Below, piece by piece: positions 8,797 to 18,989 of a DNA stretch of 64,000 nucleotides (the stretch's first letter is position 1; each line of letters starts with the position of its first letter). This stretch comes from Planctomycetales bacterium. Lineage in GTDB: Bacteria; Planctomycetota; Planctomycetia; Isosphaerales; Isosphaeraceae. The notes below the pieces were generated by a model. That model did no database searches. It worked only from the letters and a program-made list of their open reading frames with translations, and was not told the DNA's origin. The translations under genes and the position numbers were made by a program. Location of the stretch: assembly GCA_027449865.1 (NCBI GenBank), contig DAIDKV010000206.1, positions 1 through 64,000 on the forward strand. The letters run 5' to 3'.

Positions 8797-9070
8797 CGGC
8801 CTGACCTCCGTCGTCTCTCCTCCCGGCCGCGACCCTCGGCCGCGATCCCGGCCCTTCCGATCCCATCGACTCGATCATCCGGTGCGATTCGGTCGACACC
8901 CGGGATGAGTGGCAAATCCCGGGCCAAAGCGGTCGCCGTCCCTGGGTTGCTGCCTCTCGTTCCATCTTGGCGTGCCGGGCGGTATCGGAGATACTAAGCT
9001 GCTCTATGGTGTGAGTGCGACGTGAGGACGTCGGGAAGTAGTCGGGGACGAGCACGCGGGGGAGTGGGCC

Positions 9071-11215
9071 ATGGTTGGTCGGTCGCAGTTGATGGACAAG
9101 CTCCGCGAACTGGCGCGGAACCTCTGGTGGACCTGGCAGCCGAATGTCATCGCGCTCTTCCGCGAGCTGGACCCGGCGCTCTGGAGGAAGGTGGACCACA
9201 ATCCGGTCGAGTTCCTCAAGCGGCTCCCCGTCGACCAGTTGGAGCGGCGTGCGGCCGAGATGGCGCTCGACTCGCGGATCGACTACGCCTTCCGGCGGCT
9301 GGCCGAATACCTCGAAGGGAGCGAGAGCTGGGGCTCGGTGCATGCCTCGATCCTCCGGACTCGCCCCGTCGCGTATTTCTCGGCGGAGTTCGGCCTGCAC
9401 GAGAGTTTGCCGATCTACTCGGGCGGCCTGGGGGTCCTGGCCGGTGACCACCTCAAGAGCGCCAGCGACCTTGGCATCCCGCTGATCGCGATCGGCCTTC
9501 TGTATGCTCAGGGGTACTTCCGCCAGTCGCTTGACGCCAATGGATGGCAGCAGGAGCACTACCTCAACGCCGATGTCGAGCTGCTGCCGATCGAGAGCGT
9601 GCTGGGCCCCGACGGCAAGCCGCTCTTGATTTCCGTCGAGACGGCCACCGGCGTCCTGCACGCGAGGGTCTGGCGCGTCGAGGTCGGCCGGACGACCCTG
9701 CTCCTGCTCGACGCCAATGTTCCCGAGAACCACGAGTCGGACCGCTCGCTCACGGCGAGGCTCTACGGCGGCGACGCCCGCGTCCGCATCCGGCAGGAAC
9801 TCCTTCTGGGCGTCGGCGGCGTTCGGGTGCTTCAGGCGCTGGGGATCACGCCCTCGGTCCTGCACCTGAACGAGGGCCACAGCGCGTTCGCGACGCTGGA
9901 GATGATCCGGCTCCAGGTCGAGGCGACCGGCCTGCCGTTCGGCGAGGTCGTTCGCGATGTCTCGGCCATGACCGTCTTCACGACGCACACGCCCGTGGCC
10001 GCCGGACACGACCGGTTCCCGGCGCCCCTGGTCGAGGAGCACCTGGTCAAGGTCCGCGAGGCGCTACACCTCTCGTACGACGACTTCATGGGGCTCGGCC
10101 GCGTGTATCCGTCGGACCATAACGAGCCGTTCTGCATGACGGTGCTGGCGCTCAAGCTCTCGCAACACGCCAACGGCGTGAGCGCCCTGCACGGGATGGT
10201 CTCGCGCCGGATGTGGCAGCCGCTGTTTCCGGGCCGGGCCGAGCAGGAAGTCCCGATCGGACACATCACCAACGGCGTCCACGTGCAAAGCTGGGTCGCT
10301 CCGCAATTGCACCTCGTTTTCGACCGGCACCTCGGCACCGACTGGCCTCGAAAGCAGCGCCACCCTGAGACCTGGGAGGCCGTTGACCGGATCGAGGACG
10401 CCGAGCTCTGGGAGACGCAGCAGGTTCTCAAGGCCCGGATGATCAATTTCGTCCGCAACCGCCTGGCCGCGCAGGCGAAGCGGCGAGAGGAGCCCGACGC
10501 CGCGATCGAGAAGTCGATGGAGGCACTCTCGCTCGAGGCGCTAACGATCGGCTTCGCCCGCCGGTTCGCGACCTACAAGCGTGCCGGGTTGGTGCTTCAG
10601 GATATCGAACGGCTGATCGAGATGGTCAGCTCGATCGACCGTCCCATCCAGTTCGTCTTCGGCGGCAAGGCCCACCCCGAGGACCGGATGGGCAAGGAAC
10701 TGATCCAGAACATCGCGAAGCTCACCCGGCAGGACCAGTTCGCCACCCGAATCGTCTTCGTCGAGGACTACGACATGCACGTGGCCCGAATGCTCGTGCA
10801 GGGCGTGGATATCTGGCTGAACAACCCGAGACGCCCCCAGGAGGCCAGCGGAACCTCGGGGCAGAAGGCCGCGCTCAACGGAGCGCTGAACTGCTCGATC
10901 CTCGACGGCTGGTGGGCCGAGGCGTACGACGGAACGAACGGCTTCGCGATCGGGACCGGCCAGACCCACGCGAACCCCTCGATCCAGGACGAGCGCGATT
11001 ACAACTCACTGCTCGAGACCCTCACCGAGCAGGTGGTGCCGCTCTATTACAAGCGCGACTCCTCGGGCCTGCCCCGGGGCTGGATCGCCCGCCAGAAGGA
11101 CGCCTTCCGGACGCTCGCATGGCGGTTCAACGCGGACCGGATGGTCATGGACTACGCCCTCAACGGCTACCTGCCCGCCGCGGGCGGTGTCTCGTGCGCG
11201 ATGGCGAGGCGTTGA
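9071..11215 (+). CDS. glgP: alpha-glucan (glycogen/maltodextrin) phosphorylase
   Basis: This 714-residue family 35 glycosyltransferase releases glucose-1-phosphate from alpha-1,4-glucans with pyridoxal phosphate. The pyridoxal lysine is Lys599 in 'SGTSGQKAALNGAL', which corresponds to the 'SGTxxxKxxLNGAL' signature of the family. The early 'LARNLWWTWQP' segment belongs to the DUF3417-type N-terminus of the short bacterial and archaeal branch, and 'YFSAEFGLHESLPIYSGGLGVLAGDHLKSASDLG' is the conserved substrate-side region. The length fits the short branch (Thermotoga AgpA-like) rather than the longer E. coli type. A GGGGGAG lies just upstream of the ATG. It is cytoplasmic and alone here: no glgA, glgB or glgC is in the window. 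Confidence 0.94.
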   Translation: MVGRSQLMDKLRELARNLWWTWQPNVIALFRELDPALWRKVDHNPVEFLKRLPVDQLERRAAEMALDSRIDYAFRRLAEYLEGSESWGSVHASILRTRPVAYFSAEFGLHESLPIYSGGLGVLAGDHLKSASDLGIPLIAIGLLYAQGYFRQSLDANGWQQEHYLNADVELLPIESVLGPDGKPLLISVETATGVLHARVWRVEVGRTTLLLLDANVPENHESDRSLTARLYGGDARVRIRQELLLGVGGVRVLQALGITPSVLHLNEGHSAFATLEMIRLQVEATGLPFGEVVRDVSAMTVFTTHTPVAAGHDRFPAPLVEEHLVKVREALHLSYDDFMGLGRVYPSDHNEPFCMTVLALKLSQHANGVSALHGMVSRRMWQPLFPGRAEQEVPIGHITNGVHVQSWVAPQLHLVFDRHLGTDWPRKQRHPETWEAVDRIEDAELWETQQVLKARMINFVRNRLAAQAKRREEPDAAIEKSMEALSLEALTIGFARRFATYKRAGLVLQDIERLIEMVSSIDRPIQFVFGGKAHPEDRMGKELIQNIAKLTRQDQFATRIVFVEDYDMHVARMLVQGVDIWLNNPRRPQEASGTSGQKAALNGALNCSILDGWWAEAYDGTNGFAIGTGQTHANPSIQDERDYNSLLETLTEQVVPLYYKRDSSGLPRGWIARQKDAFRTLAWRFNADRMVMDYALNGYLPAAGGVSCAMARR

Positions 11216-11242
11216 GGAGTCGTCGCTCGTTCGAGGTCGGCG

Positions 11243-11650
11243 ATGCTCGTCCCCCCGCTTCGCTTCGGGAACGACCACCGCCCCATCAGGGTCTGGCGAA
11301 GCCCTTGGTGGGCGGCCGTGGCCGTCGTCATCGCAGTCGTGCTCGTCTGGGCGGCTGCGATGCTCTTGCTCCTCCCGATGCTGGCGCTCGTCGATGCAAT
11401 GGCCAGGGCCGTCCTGCCGACCCGGCTCCGAGAGCGGTGCTGGGACCGCTACGCCTATCCTCATCCCGGCAAGTGTCCGGCCTGCGGTTGTGCCCTTTCT
11501 CTGCGTGAGGGCCTAACCCAGAGCCCCATCTACGAGGCCGAATGTACGGGATGCGGCCGGGTGGTCCGGTGGATCAATGGGGGAACGTTTACCGCAATCC
11601 TGGACGAGAGCGAGAATCAGCAGTCCCTCGAATCGCCCCGCGCCACTTGA
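11243..11650 (+). CDS. small membrane protein with zinc-ribbon tail
   Basis: This 135-residue protein has one long hydrophobic segment (residues 22-50), possibly two packed helices, followed by a soluble domain with two CxxC pairs, C78-x2-C81 and C101-x2-C104, in the arrangement of a zinc ribbon ('GKCPACGCAL' and 'AECTGCGRVV'). The spacing suggests a single bound zinc. It starts 27 bases after glgP, so it may be read from the same transcript, but no functional link is apparent. I do not recognise a named family. Confidence 0.65.
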   Translation: MLVPPLRFGNDHRPIRVWRSPWWAAVAVVIAVVLVWAAAMLLLLPMLALVDAMARAVLPTRLRERCWDRYAYPHPGKCPACGCALSLREGLTQSPIYEAECTGCGRVVRWINGGTFTAILDESENQQSLESPRAT

Positions 11651-11682
11651 CCGAATGCCTTGTCTCTCGATAATTTCGGGGC

Positions 11683-11872
11683 ATGAAGGTCCGCGATGTA
11701 CTCCGTCGCCTCCGAGCCGAAGGATGGTTCCGGATCAAATCCAGGGGGGTCGCACCGGCAGTTCAAGCATCCGGATCGGCCCGGGCGGGTGACGGTCTCC
11801 GGCAAGCCGGGCCACACCATTCCCGAAGGCACGCTGAAGAGTATCTTCAAGCAGGCCGGATGGGACGATTGA
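11683..11872 (+). pseudogene. hicA: HicA-type mRNA interferase, frameshifted
   Basis: The first codons read as HicA, 'MKVRDVLRRLRAEGWFRIKS', then the frame is lost at a run of six G (11744-11749). Skipping one G restores a typical HicA ending: Gly-Ser-His-Arg-Gln-Phe with the catalytic-type histidine, then 'HTIPEGTLKSIFKQAG', stopping at 11872. HicA toxins are small double-stranded-RNA-binding ribonucleases neutralised by HicB. As written, the frame without correction runs on to 11892 as an unrelated tail that ends inside the hicB start. The defect may be a real inactivating insertion, a sequencing or assembly error in a homopolymer, or ribosomal slippage. hicB follows 16 bases later. Confidence 0.8.
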
Positions 11873-11888
11873 TAGGTGAGGGCCGTCG

Positions 11889-12104
11889 ATGAAGCGTTAT
11901 GCGATCGTGATCGAGGATGCGGGGACGAACCTGGCAGCCTACGTCCCCGATCTGCCCGGATGCGTGGCGACCGGCAAGACCGAGGCGGAAGTCAATGAAC
12001 TGATCCGCGAGGCCATCGCAATGCACCTCGAGGGGATGGCGGAAGACGGCCTGCCCCTCCCCGAGCCTTCCAGTCGCGTGGAATACGTCGAGGTCAGTAC
12101 CTGA
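11889..12104 (+). CDS. hicB: HicB-type antitoxin
   Basis: This 71-residue protein matches the HicB/UPF0150 fold: 'YAIVIEDAGTNLAAYVPDLPGCVATGKTEAEV' followed by 'IREAIAMHLEGMAEDG' is the classic core in which a degraded RNase-H-like domain binds and blocks HicA. It lacks a C-terminal DNA-binding domain, so it is the short form and probably relies on other means of autoregulation. A GAGGG precedes the ATG. It sits directly behind the frameshifted hicA, the normal gene order for these modules, and appears intact. Confidence 0.9.
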   Translation: MKRYAIVIEDAGTNLAAYVPDLPGCVATGKTEAEVNELIREAIAMHLEGMAEDGLPLPEPSSRVEYVEVST

Positions 12105-12212
12105 ATCCTCGAAGACGACGACCATGAAACCCGGGGCGGCGGCCCCGTGGGAGCGACGATCGCTGCACCGCGGACCAGGGACAACGGAACACGGACAACC
12201 GGCAACGACTCC

Positions 12213-13979
12213 ATGAGCCAGATCCAGGCGCTGATCGGCGAGACGCTCGGCAACAAGTACCCGTACCGGATCGAATCGGTGCTGGGCTCCGGCGCGATGG
12301 GGGTGGTCTACAAGGCGACCGACCTCAACAAGAACCGGCCGGCCGCGGTCAAGGTCATCACGGGTGAGATCGCGCAGGGGAGCAAGGTACAGGTTCGCTT
12401 CGAGCGCGAAGCGCAGATCCTCGAACAATTCCGCCACCCTGGAATTGTCCGCTACTACGGTCGCGGCAAGTTTCGCGGCACGTATTACATCGCGATGGAA
12501 TTCATCCAGGGGACGACCCTGGAGCGAATGCTCACCGAGAGCGGACCGCTTCCGTGGCGCGAGGTGGTCGAGCTGGCGGTCCAGCTCGGCGAGGCGCTGC
12601 AATATGCCCACGAGCGGGGCGTCATCCATCGCGACCTGAAGCCGTCGAATCTGATGGTGACCGAGGACCGGAAGGTCAAGCTGACCGACTTTGGGATCGC
12701 CAAGGATCTCGACCGGACCTCGCTGACGGCGACCGGGCGCACGCTCGGGACCGCCGCGTACATGTCGCCCGAGCAGATCCGAGGGACGCCGGCGGTCAGC
12801 CACAAGACCGACCTTTATGCGATGGGGGTGGTCCTCTACCAGATGCTCACCGGACGGGCGCCTTTTGAGGGGGCCTCGCCGGTGGTTCTGATGCACTGCC
12901 ATCTCAATGAGCCGGTTCCTCGGCCGCGCGACAAGGTGCATGAGATCCCCCGGGCGCTCGACGATCTGGTGGTCGCCCTGATGGCGAAGGCACCCGCCGA
13001 TCGGCCCTGGGACGCCGCGGCGGTGATCCTGGTCCTCAACGAACTCCGCGAGAAGGCCAATCGAGGCGAAAAGATCCCGATGGCCTGGCCGGGCGGGAAG
13101 ACCGGCCCGGGCGGCGAAACCACAGATATGCCCCGCCCGAAGAAAAAAGCGCGCAAGGCCACCATTCTTTCGTCGCTCACCAGCTCGTTTTTGACCTCGA
13201 GATCGCGCACGCTTCGGACCGGCGAGGCTGATGAGGTGGACTCCAGCCGAGCGGGGCTCGAGACGATCCTGCTGGTCGCCGCGTTGTTCGCCGTGGGCGC
13301 CCTGATCGCATACGTCGTCTGGCCGCCCGGCCAGGAGTATCTCTACAAGCATGCCGAGGCCCTGATGGCCTCCGAGGACCGCCACGACTGGGTCACCGCC
13401 CGCGACGAATATCTCGATCCGCTTGACCGCCGGTTCCCCCAGAACCCGTATCGCGAGCAATCGGCGAAGTGGCGAGACAGGATCCTTCTCGACGAGGCCG
13501 TATCGCGGTCGGAGCTTCTGACCGCGCCGGTGAAGACCAAGTTCGGCGAACCGATCAACCAGGCGGAGCGACTCTACGTGATCGCCCACGCTGTCGCCGA
13601 TGAAGCCTCGAAGCGCGGCGACGACGTCACCGCCGTCCAGAAATGGCGCGAGTTTGCCGGCAACCTCCGGCCCAACGATCCGGAAGAGCGTAAGTGGCGG
13701 CTCATGGCCCTCCAGCACGCCGAGAAACTGGAAGCCACCATTCAGGACCGCCGTCGACTCGTCGAGGAGCAGATGCGGATCGCCAACCAGGCCGAGCAGG
13801 CCGGCCGGAGCGCCGAGGCTCAGACCATCCGCAAGAAACTGGTCGAGCAATATTCCAAATTCATCGACCTGGCCGACCTCTTCCCCAAACCTCCACAGTC
13901 GGACGAGCCCGCCAGGGCTGTGTCTCCAGGTACCGGCGACCGGGGGGAAAACCACGAGCCGGGCAGCGCTCCAAGATAA
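12213..13979 (+). CDS. membrane-anchored serine/threonine protein kinase
   Basis: This 588-residue Hanks-type kinase has all core motifs: glycine loop 'GSGAMGVVYKA' at 25-35, Lys47 in 'AAVKVI', 'HRDLKPSN' at 139-146 with catalytic Asp141, 'DFG' at 159-161 and 'SPEQ' at 185-188. After the kinase domain (about 20-280) comes a basic linker (308-320) and a membrane helix (about 351-370). The remaining 215 residues should lie outside the cytoplasm and are rich in charged helices; they look like degenerate TPR or coiled coil rather than PASTA repeats. I chose the ATG at 12213, where homology begins, over an upstream in-frame start at 12147. Signal and substrates are unknown. Confidence 0.93.
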   Translation: MSQIQALIGETLGNKYPYRIESVLGSGAMGVVYKATDLNKNRPAAVKVITGEIAQGSKVQVRFEREAQILEQFRHPGIVRYYGRGKFRGTYYIAMEFIQGTTLERMLTESGPLPWREVVELAVQLGEALQYAHERGVIHRDLKPSNLMVTEDRKVKLTDFGIAKDLDRTSLTATGRTLGTAAYMSPEQIRGTPAVSHKTDLYAMGVVLYQMLTGRAPFEGASPVVLMHCHLNEPVPRPRDKVHEIPRALDDLVVALMAKAPADRPWDAAAVILVLNELREKANRGEKIPMAWPGGKTGPGGETTDMPRPKKKARKATILSSLTSSFLTSRSRTLRTGEADEVDSSRAGLETILLVAALFAVGALIAYVVWPPGQEYLYKHAEALMASEDRHDWVTARDEYLDPLDRRFPQNPYREQSAKWRDRILLDEAVSRSELLTAPVKTKFGEPINQAERLYVIAHAVADEASKRGDDVTAVQKWREFAGNLRPNDPEERKWRLMALQHAEKLEATIQDRRRLVEEQMRIANQAEQAGRSAEAQTIRKKLVEQYSKFIDLADLFPKPPQSDEPARAVSPGTGDRGENHEPGSAPR

Positions 13980-14199
13980 GCTCGAGACCCATTTCCACGA
14001 CATCTCGTCTGGCTCATGTCCGCGAATCAACGAAGGTTCACAAACAAATCGACAGCGAATTCCGTAGTAGAAGATTGGACCCTGATTGACGGGGTGTCCA
14101 CGATCGGAGTAGTCTAAGTTTCCCATCGCCTACCGAGGCGGCTCCTGTCTGATCGCCTCGATTCCCTTGATCGCGGCCGATCCCGGCCCGAGGATCCTG

Positions 14200-14493
14200 A
14201 TGCCATCTTCCCAGCCCCGCGTCCGCTTCATTGGAAGTCGTGAGCTTCATCGCGATCTGCCGAAGGTGCTCGACGCATTGGAAGACACCGAGACCCGCTT
14301 CGTTCTGACGATCCACAGCAAGCCGAAGGCCGTCATCATCGGGGCCGAGGCCTTCCTCGATCTGCTCCGCGGCCCCACAGCCGAGGATCGATTGCTGGCG
14401 CTCCAGCTCGGCGCCCTGGTTCAGGGACACGAGACCGCCGCGAATCCCGTCGAGCCGGTCGCCGGTTCGCGGGCGGAACTGGTCGAGGTCTGA
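14200..14493 (+). CDS. orphan Phd/YefM-type antitoxin
   Basis: This 97-residue protein resembles Phd/YefM antitoxins: an N-terminal strand 'VRFIGSREL', a helix 'DLPKVLDALEDTE', then 'FVLTIHSKPKAVIIGAEAFLDLL', which is the characteristic core that forms a DNA-binding dimer. The C-terminal half, which normally wraps the toxin, is present (residues about 65-97). No RelE, Doc or VapC-like toxin gene follows; the next gene is dnaE. I chose the ATG at 14200; an upstream in-frame start at 14167 adds residues with no homology. It may regulate something unlinked or be a leftover of a lost pair. Confidence 0.75.
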   Translation: MPSSQPRVRFIGSRELHRDLPKVLDALEDTETRFVLTIHSKPKAVIIGAEAFLDLLRGPTAEDRLLALQLGALVQGHETAANPVEPVAGSRAELVEV

Positions 14494-14878
14494 TCGCTGG
14501 GCCCCGCGACTGTCGCGAATGGACCGCGACACGCGCTCGCCGAACGACCCCGATCTTCCTGCGCCCTCGACCTCGACCTGGATACGGAAGCAAAACAAGG
14601 ACAGGATCGCCCTCGACCTCCCTCACGGAGCTCGGGGGCTCTTTGTTTTGCCCGATCGTCGAGGACACCGGCCACCGTTACGACCGCGAGGGTCCGTCGC
14701 CTCGATCCGACCGCGGCCCTTCGGACCGGCACTCGCCCGTGTTAGAATGGCATGGTCGCCAGTTCACCCGCGAAGGCGACCGGTCGCCGGGAATCCAGGT
14801 GACGCAGGTCCCAGGGGAGCGAAGGTCCAGCGCGGAGGCGTCTGGGCGCGTTCGCCGTTTCGAGCGAGTGATCCGCTG
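14494..14878. other. intergenic region upstream of dnaE
   Basis: These 385 bases hold no supportable gene. They carry the long-arm hairpin noted separately, and presumably the dnaE promoter. The plus-strand dnaE frame stays open through the whole region, but its translation here is Arg/Pro-rich and unlike DnaE. Confidence 0.4.
14590..14651 (+). promoter_or_regulatory. long-arm hairpin upstream of dnaE
   Basis: The arms 14590-14601 (GCAAAACAAGGA) and 14640-14651 (TCTTTGTTTTGC) pair over 12 positions with one G-U pair, around a 38-base GC-rich loop. In a GC-rich genome such an A/T-rich stem is unlikely to be accidental. It lies between the antitoxin gene and dnaE. No T-tract follows, so it is not a standard terminator; it may be a leader structure or an mRNA end-processing element. 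Confidence 0.4.
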
Positions 14879-17800
14879 ATGTCCACGCCGCCGTTCGTCC
14901 ATCTCCACTGCCATAGCCATTACAGCCTGCTCGACGGCGCCAGCCAGCTCCCCGAGCTGGTCCGGCACGTCAAGGCGCTGGGGATGCCGGCGATCGCGCT
15001 CACCGATCACGGCAATCTCTACGGCGCGGTCGAGTTCCTTCGCGAGGCGAAAGCGGCCAGCGTCCTGCCGATCATCGGGATGGAAGCTTACGTCGCGCCC
15101 GGGCGACGGACCGATCGGACCCGGGGAGGTTCCTCCGGTGAGGAGTATGCCTTCCACCTCACCCTGCTGGCGAAGAACGCGGTCGGGTTTCGCAACCTCA
15201 TGCGGCTCTCCAGCCTCTCGTTCCTTGAGGGGTTCTACAACAAGCCGCGGATCGACAAGGAAATCCTCGAACGACACTCCGAGGGGCTCATTTGCCTCTC
15301 CGGCTGTGCCTCGGCCGAATTCTCCGACCTGATTCTTCACGGGAAGACCGCCGAGGCCGAACGGCTCTGTGCCTGGTACGAAAAGGTCTTCGGCGCCGGA
15401 CATTTTTACGTCGAAATCCAGGACAACGGCGTTCCGATTCAGCACGATTGCGCAGAGGGGGCGATCGATATCGCCCGACGGATGGGCCTGCCGCTGGTTG
15501 CCACCAGCGACGCCCACTACCTGACCCGCGACGACGCCGACGCGCACGACGTCCTCCTCTGCATCAGCACCGGCAAGACCCTCGACGACCCGAGCCGGAT
15601 GCGGTTCGACACGCACGAGTTCTACGTCCGCAGTCCCGAGGAAATGTACGCCGCGATGCCGAGCCACGCGGAGGCGCTGGCCACCTCGGCCCGGATCGCG
15701 GAGATGATCGAGCCGAATTACGAGAGCTTCGGCCTGGGGAAGCGGCAGTTCCCCTCCTTCCATCCGCCCGACGAGAAAACGCCCGAGGACTACCTGCGCG
15801 AGCTCTGCGAGGAGGGCCTGCGCGATCGCTATGGCGACGACCCCTCGCCCGAGGTCCGCGCCCGGCTCGACCACGAGCTGGCGATCATCAACCGGATGGG
15901 GTTTGCCTCGTACTTCCTCATCGTCTGGGACTTTGTTCGCTACGCCCGCGAGCATGGCATCCCAGCGCTGGCCAGAGGCTCGGCCTGCGGCGCGATCGTC
16001 AGCTACCTGTTGAAGCTCAGTAGCGTCTGCCCGATCAAGTATGACCTGCTGTTCGAACGGTTCCTCGACCCGAACCGATCCGAGGCGCCCGATATCGACA
16101 TTGACCTCTGCCAGGAAGGGCGGTACGAGGTCATCGAGTACGTCCGGAAGAAATATGGCGACGCGAACGTGGCGCAGATCGGCACGTTCGGAACGCTCAA
16201 GGCCAAGGCGGCGATCAAGGATGTCGGCCGGGTCATGAGCATCCCGCTGGCCCGGGTCGAGCAGATCACCAAGCTGATTCCCCAGCGGCTCAACATCACC
16301 ATTGAGGACGCCCTGAAGGAAGAGCCGGCGCTGAAGAAGTTGTCGGAGGACGACCCCGAGGTCGGCCGGATGCTCAACTTCGCCCGGCGACTCGAGGGGA
16401 TGAACCGCAACCCGGGCACACACGCCGCAGGCGTCGTGATTGCCGACCGCCCGCTGGAAGACCTCGTCCCGCTCCAGAAGCTGCCGAACAAGGGGAAGGC
16501 GCGCGAGGTCGTCACCACTCAGTGGGTCATGGGCGACGTGGAGAAGGCCGGCCTGCTGAAGATGGACTTCCTCGGCCTGCGCAACCTGACCACACTCGCG
16601 CTCGCCGTGAAGATCATCAACGCCCGGCACCCCGACACGCCGCTAGACCTCGAACGCCTCCCGCTCGACGACCCGAAGACGTTCGAGATTTTCCAGAAAG
16701 GGGAGACGAAGGGCGTCTTCCAGTTCGAGTCGGCCGGCATCCGCGACCCGCTGATCAAGATGCGGCCCGACCGTTTCTCCGACATTATCGCCACCAATGC
16801 CCTGTATCGCCCCGGCCCGCTCAACGGTGGGATGGTCGATGAGTTCGTCGACGTCAAGAACGGACGCAAGCAGGCGGTCTACCTGCACCCGGTCCTGAAG
16901 GAAGTCCTGGAAGAGACCTACGGCGTGATGGTCTACCAGGAACAGGTCATGCGCATTCTCAACCGCCTCGGCGGCATTGAGCTTTCTCGAGCCTACGCGA
17001 CCATCAAGGCGATCTCGAAGAAGAAAACCGAGATCATCGACGCCGGCCGCGACCAGTTCCTCAAGGGCGCCATCGAGCGCGGGATGGAAAAGGATCGAGC
17101 CGCCAAGATCTTTGACCTGATCGTCTTCTTCGGCGGCTACGGCTTCAACAAGTCGCACTCGACCGCCTATGCCCTCGTCGCCTACCAGACCGCCTATCTC
17201 AAGGCCCATTACCCGACCGAGTACATGGCGGCCGACCTCTCCAACGTGATGGAAGGCCAGGAACGAGACAAGTTCTTTATCGAGCATATCGAAGATTGCC
17301 GGCGAATGGGGATCGAGGTGCTCCCGCCGAACATCAACGAGGGGCACCTGAGCTTTCGGGTCGCCAGCGAGGGCCGGATTCACTTCGGGCTGGCCGCGAT
17401 CAAGAAGGTGGGGCTCAAGGCCGTCGAGGCGATCGTGAAGGCACGCGAGGAGGGTCGTCCCTTCACCAGCCTCGACGACTTCTGCGAGCGCGTCTCGTCG
17501 AGGGAAGTCGGCACCGGCTGCATCGAGGCGCTCATCCACGCCGGTGCCTTTGACGTCCTGGGAGCCCGGCGATCACAGCTCCTGGCCATTCTCCCGAGAG
17601 CCATCCAGGCCGGCCAGGCCCGACAGGAAGACAAAAAACGCGGACAAATGGGCCTCTTCGACCTTCTCGACTCCGGCCACCACGGCAACGGGAACGGCCA
17701 CGGGAACGGGAGCGGCAAGACCCACGGCAACGCACAGGCGACGATGAGCCTGCCCGATCTCGCCGAACTCTCCGATGCCGAAAAGCTCGCGATGGAGAAG

Positions 17801-18559
17801 GCGGCACTGGGGTTTTACATGTCGAGCCATCCGCTCGCCCGGCATGCCTCCGAGTTGCAAGCGCTGGCGACGCACCGGGTCGCTGATCTACCCAGCGTCC
17901 CCGAGAAGACCGAGGTCGTCCTCGGCGGGATGATCTCGGGGGTGCAGGTCAAGAGCGTGCAGAAGAGCCGGTCGGGACTCACTCGGATGGCGAAGCTGAC
18001 GTTCGAGGACCTCAGCGGCTCGACCCCGGCCATGCTCTGGCCCGAAGAGTTCGCCAAGATGGAGGCCCTGGTCAAGAACGACCAGATCGTCTTCGTCCGG
18101 GGGACGCTCAACCGAAGCCGAGATCCGGCCGAGCTGGTCATCAGCCGGATCATCCCGATGGAAGAGGGGCGGTCGCAGCTCACCCGGGGCGTGATCGTCC
18201 GGCTGCACCGAGACGTCCACCAGGTCGAGCACCTCGAACGACTCCTCCGCGCCATCCGGATTCATCCGGGGAACATGGACGTCTACCTGGAGATACTCGG
18301 GCTGGAGCAGGTCCGGCGGGCGATCTACCGGGCTGGCGGTCCGTGGAAGGTCCGCTATGACGACCGGCTGATCCCTGACCTGGAAAACGCCGTCGGCCCT
18401 GGGCTCGTCCGCCTGCTCGGCCACCGAGGCGCCACCGCCCGGATCGACACCGGATCCGCCGCCGGCGAAGGAACCCCCCATCGAACGCCCACACGCCCCT
18501 CACTCGCCGCGACCGAGCTCGAAACCGACGACTCCTCGGGCGACGACCTCGACGACTGA
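14879..18559 (+). CDS. dnaE: DNA polymerase III alpha subunit
   Basis: This 1226-residue protein is the replicative polymerase subunit. It begins with a PHP domain ('[15 protein letters not shown]', residues 8-22, and '[10 protein letters not shown]'), followed by the family C polymerase core with the catalytic aspartates in 'APDIDIDL' (Asp405 and Asp407), the fingers region '[13 protein letters not shown]', the helix-hairpin-helix region and a C-terminal OB fold. A Gly/Asn/His-rich low-complexity stretch near residues 934-950 is unusual. I chose the ATG at 14879, where the PHP domain starts; the frame extends 360 bases further upstream without homology. No clear ribosome binding site is visible. 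Confidence 0.96.
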   Translation: MSTPPFVHLHCHSHYSLLDGASQLPELVRHVKALGMPAIALTDHGNLYGAVEFLREAKAASVLPIIGMEAYVAPGRRTDRTRGGSSGEEYAFHLTLLAKNAVGFRNLMRLSSLSFLEGFYNKPRIDKEILERHSEGLICLSGCASAEFSDLILHGKTAEAERLCAWYEKVFGAGHFYVEIQDNGVPIQHDCAEGAIDIARRMGLPLVATSDAHYLTRDDADAHDVLLCISTGKTLDDPSRMRFDTHEFYVRSPEEMYAAMPSHAEALATSARIAEMIEPNYESFGLGKRQFPSFHPPDEKTPEDYLRELCEEGLRDRYGDDPSPEVRARLDHELAIINRMGFASYFLIVWDFVRYAREHGIPALARGSACGAIVSYLLKLSSVCPIKYDLLFERFLDPNRSEAPDIDIDLCQEGRYEVIEYVRKKYGDANVAQIGTFGTLKAKAAIKDVGRVMSIPLARVEQITKLIPQRLNITIEDALKEEPALKKLSEDDPEVGRMLNFARRLEGMNRNPGTHAAGVVIADRPLEDLVPLQKLPNKGKAREVVTTQWVMGDVEKAGLLKMDFLGLRNLTTLALAVKIINARHPDTPLDLERLPLDDPKTFEIFQKGETKGVFQFESAGIRDPLIKMRPDRFSDIIATNALYRPGPLNGGMVDEFVDVKNGRKQAVYLHPVLKEVLEETYGVMVYQEQVMRILNRLGGIELSRAYATIKAISKKKTEIIDAGRDQFLKGAIERGMEKDRAAKIFDLIVFFGGYGFNKSHSTAYALVAYQTAYLKAHYPTEYMAADLSNVMEGQERDKFFIEHIEDCRRMGIEVLPPNINEGHLSFRVASEGRIHFGLAAIKKVGLKAVEAIVKAREEGRPFTSLDDFCERVSSREVGTGCIEALIHAGAFDVLGARRSQLLAILPRAIQAGQARQEDKKRGQMGLFDLLDSGHHGNGNGHGNGSGKTHGNAQATMSLPDLAELSDAEKLAMEKAALGFYMSSHPLARHASELQALATHRVADLPSVPEKTEVVLGGMISGVQVKSVQKSRSGLTRMAKLTFEDLSGSTPAMLWPEEFAKMEALVKNDQIVFVRGTLNRSRDPAELVISRIIPMEEGRSQLTRGVIVRLHRDVHQVEHLERLLRAIRIHPGNMDVYLEILGLEQVRRAIYRAGGPWKVRYDDRLIPDLENAVGPGLVRLLGHRGATARIDTGSAAGEGTPHRTPTRPSLAATELETDDSSGDDLDD

Positions 18560-18989
18560 ACCATAGCTTCCCCGCGGTCACATCGAATCTTCATGCGCGG
18601 GCGACTTCATCTGTCTAAGATTGCCATGAGGGCGTTCCTCGTGCCGCCCGACTCAGCCGGAATTCGCCCGCCGCCAGGGCCCGACCCGGCTTCCATGCGA
18701 TAAGAGCGAACACGCCGCACGCTCACGCGGCTCTGCTTCGCTACCGAACATCGACGGTCCGGGTCGAAGTAGGCCCGGCACGTCCTTCATCCTGACCGCA
18801 CAAGCAGCAGACCTGGCTGCCAGTGCGTCCGGGACAACATGCGCCCTGCCATATTCGCAGTTGCGCGTATCACAATCCATTTTGCGCTGAATTTACACAA
18901 TTTGCACATTTCTTGATTCGTTGATATTGTGGCAATGGGGGGCCGGAGACAGTGGGAGATGGACGATACGGACCGAGGAGGTGGAAGTG
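18560..18989. other. intergenic region downstream of dnaE
   Basis: This 430-base stretch contains no supportable gene. The last 130 bases are distinctly A/T-rich for this genome and contain the promoter candidate for the lipoprotein gene. Confidence 0.4.
18902..18930 (+). promoter_or_regulatory. sigma70-like promoter for the lipoprotein-DUF1559 pair
   Basis: TTGCAC at 18902-18907 and TATTGT at 18925-18930 are separated by exactly 17 bases within an A/T-rich island. The -10 box lies about 60 bases before the start codon at 18990. The match to the consensus is good for a housekeeping promoter, but planctomycete promoter rules are poorly known. Confidence 0.45.

Noticed and set aside
11847-14126. 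A 759-codon frame on the minus strand
   Set aside because: It lies antisense to hicB and the Ser/Thr kinase and has no recognisable domain.
14678-16630. A 650-codon frame on the minus strand
   Set aside because: It is antisense to dnaE and is explained by the codon bias of that gene.
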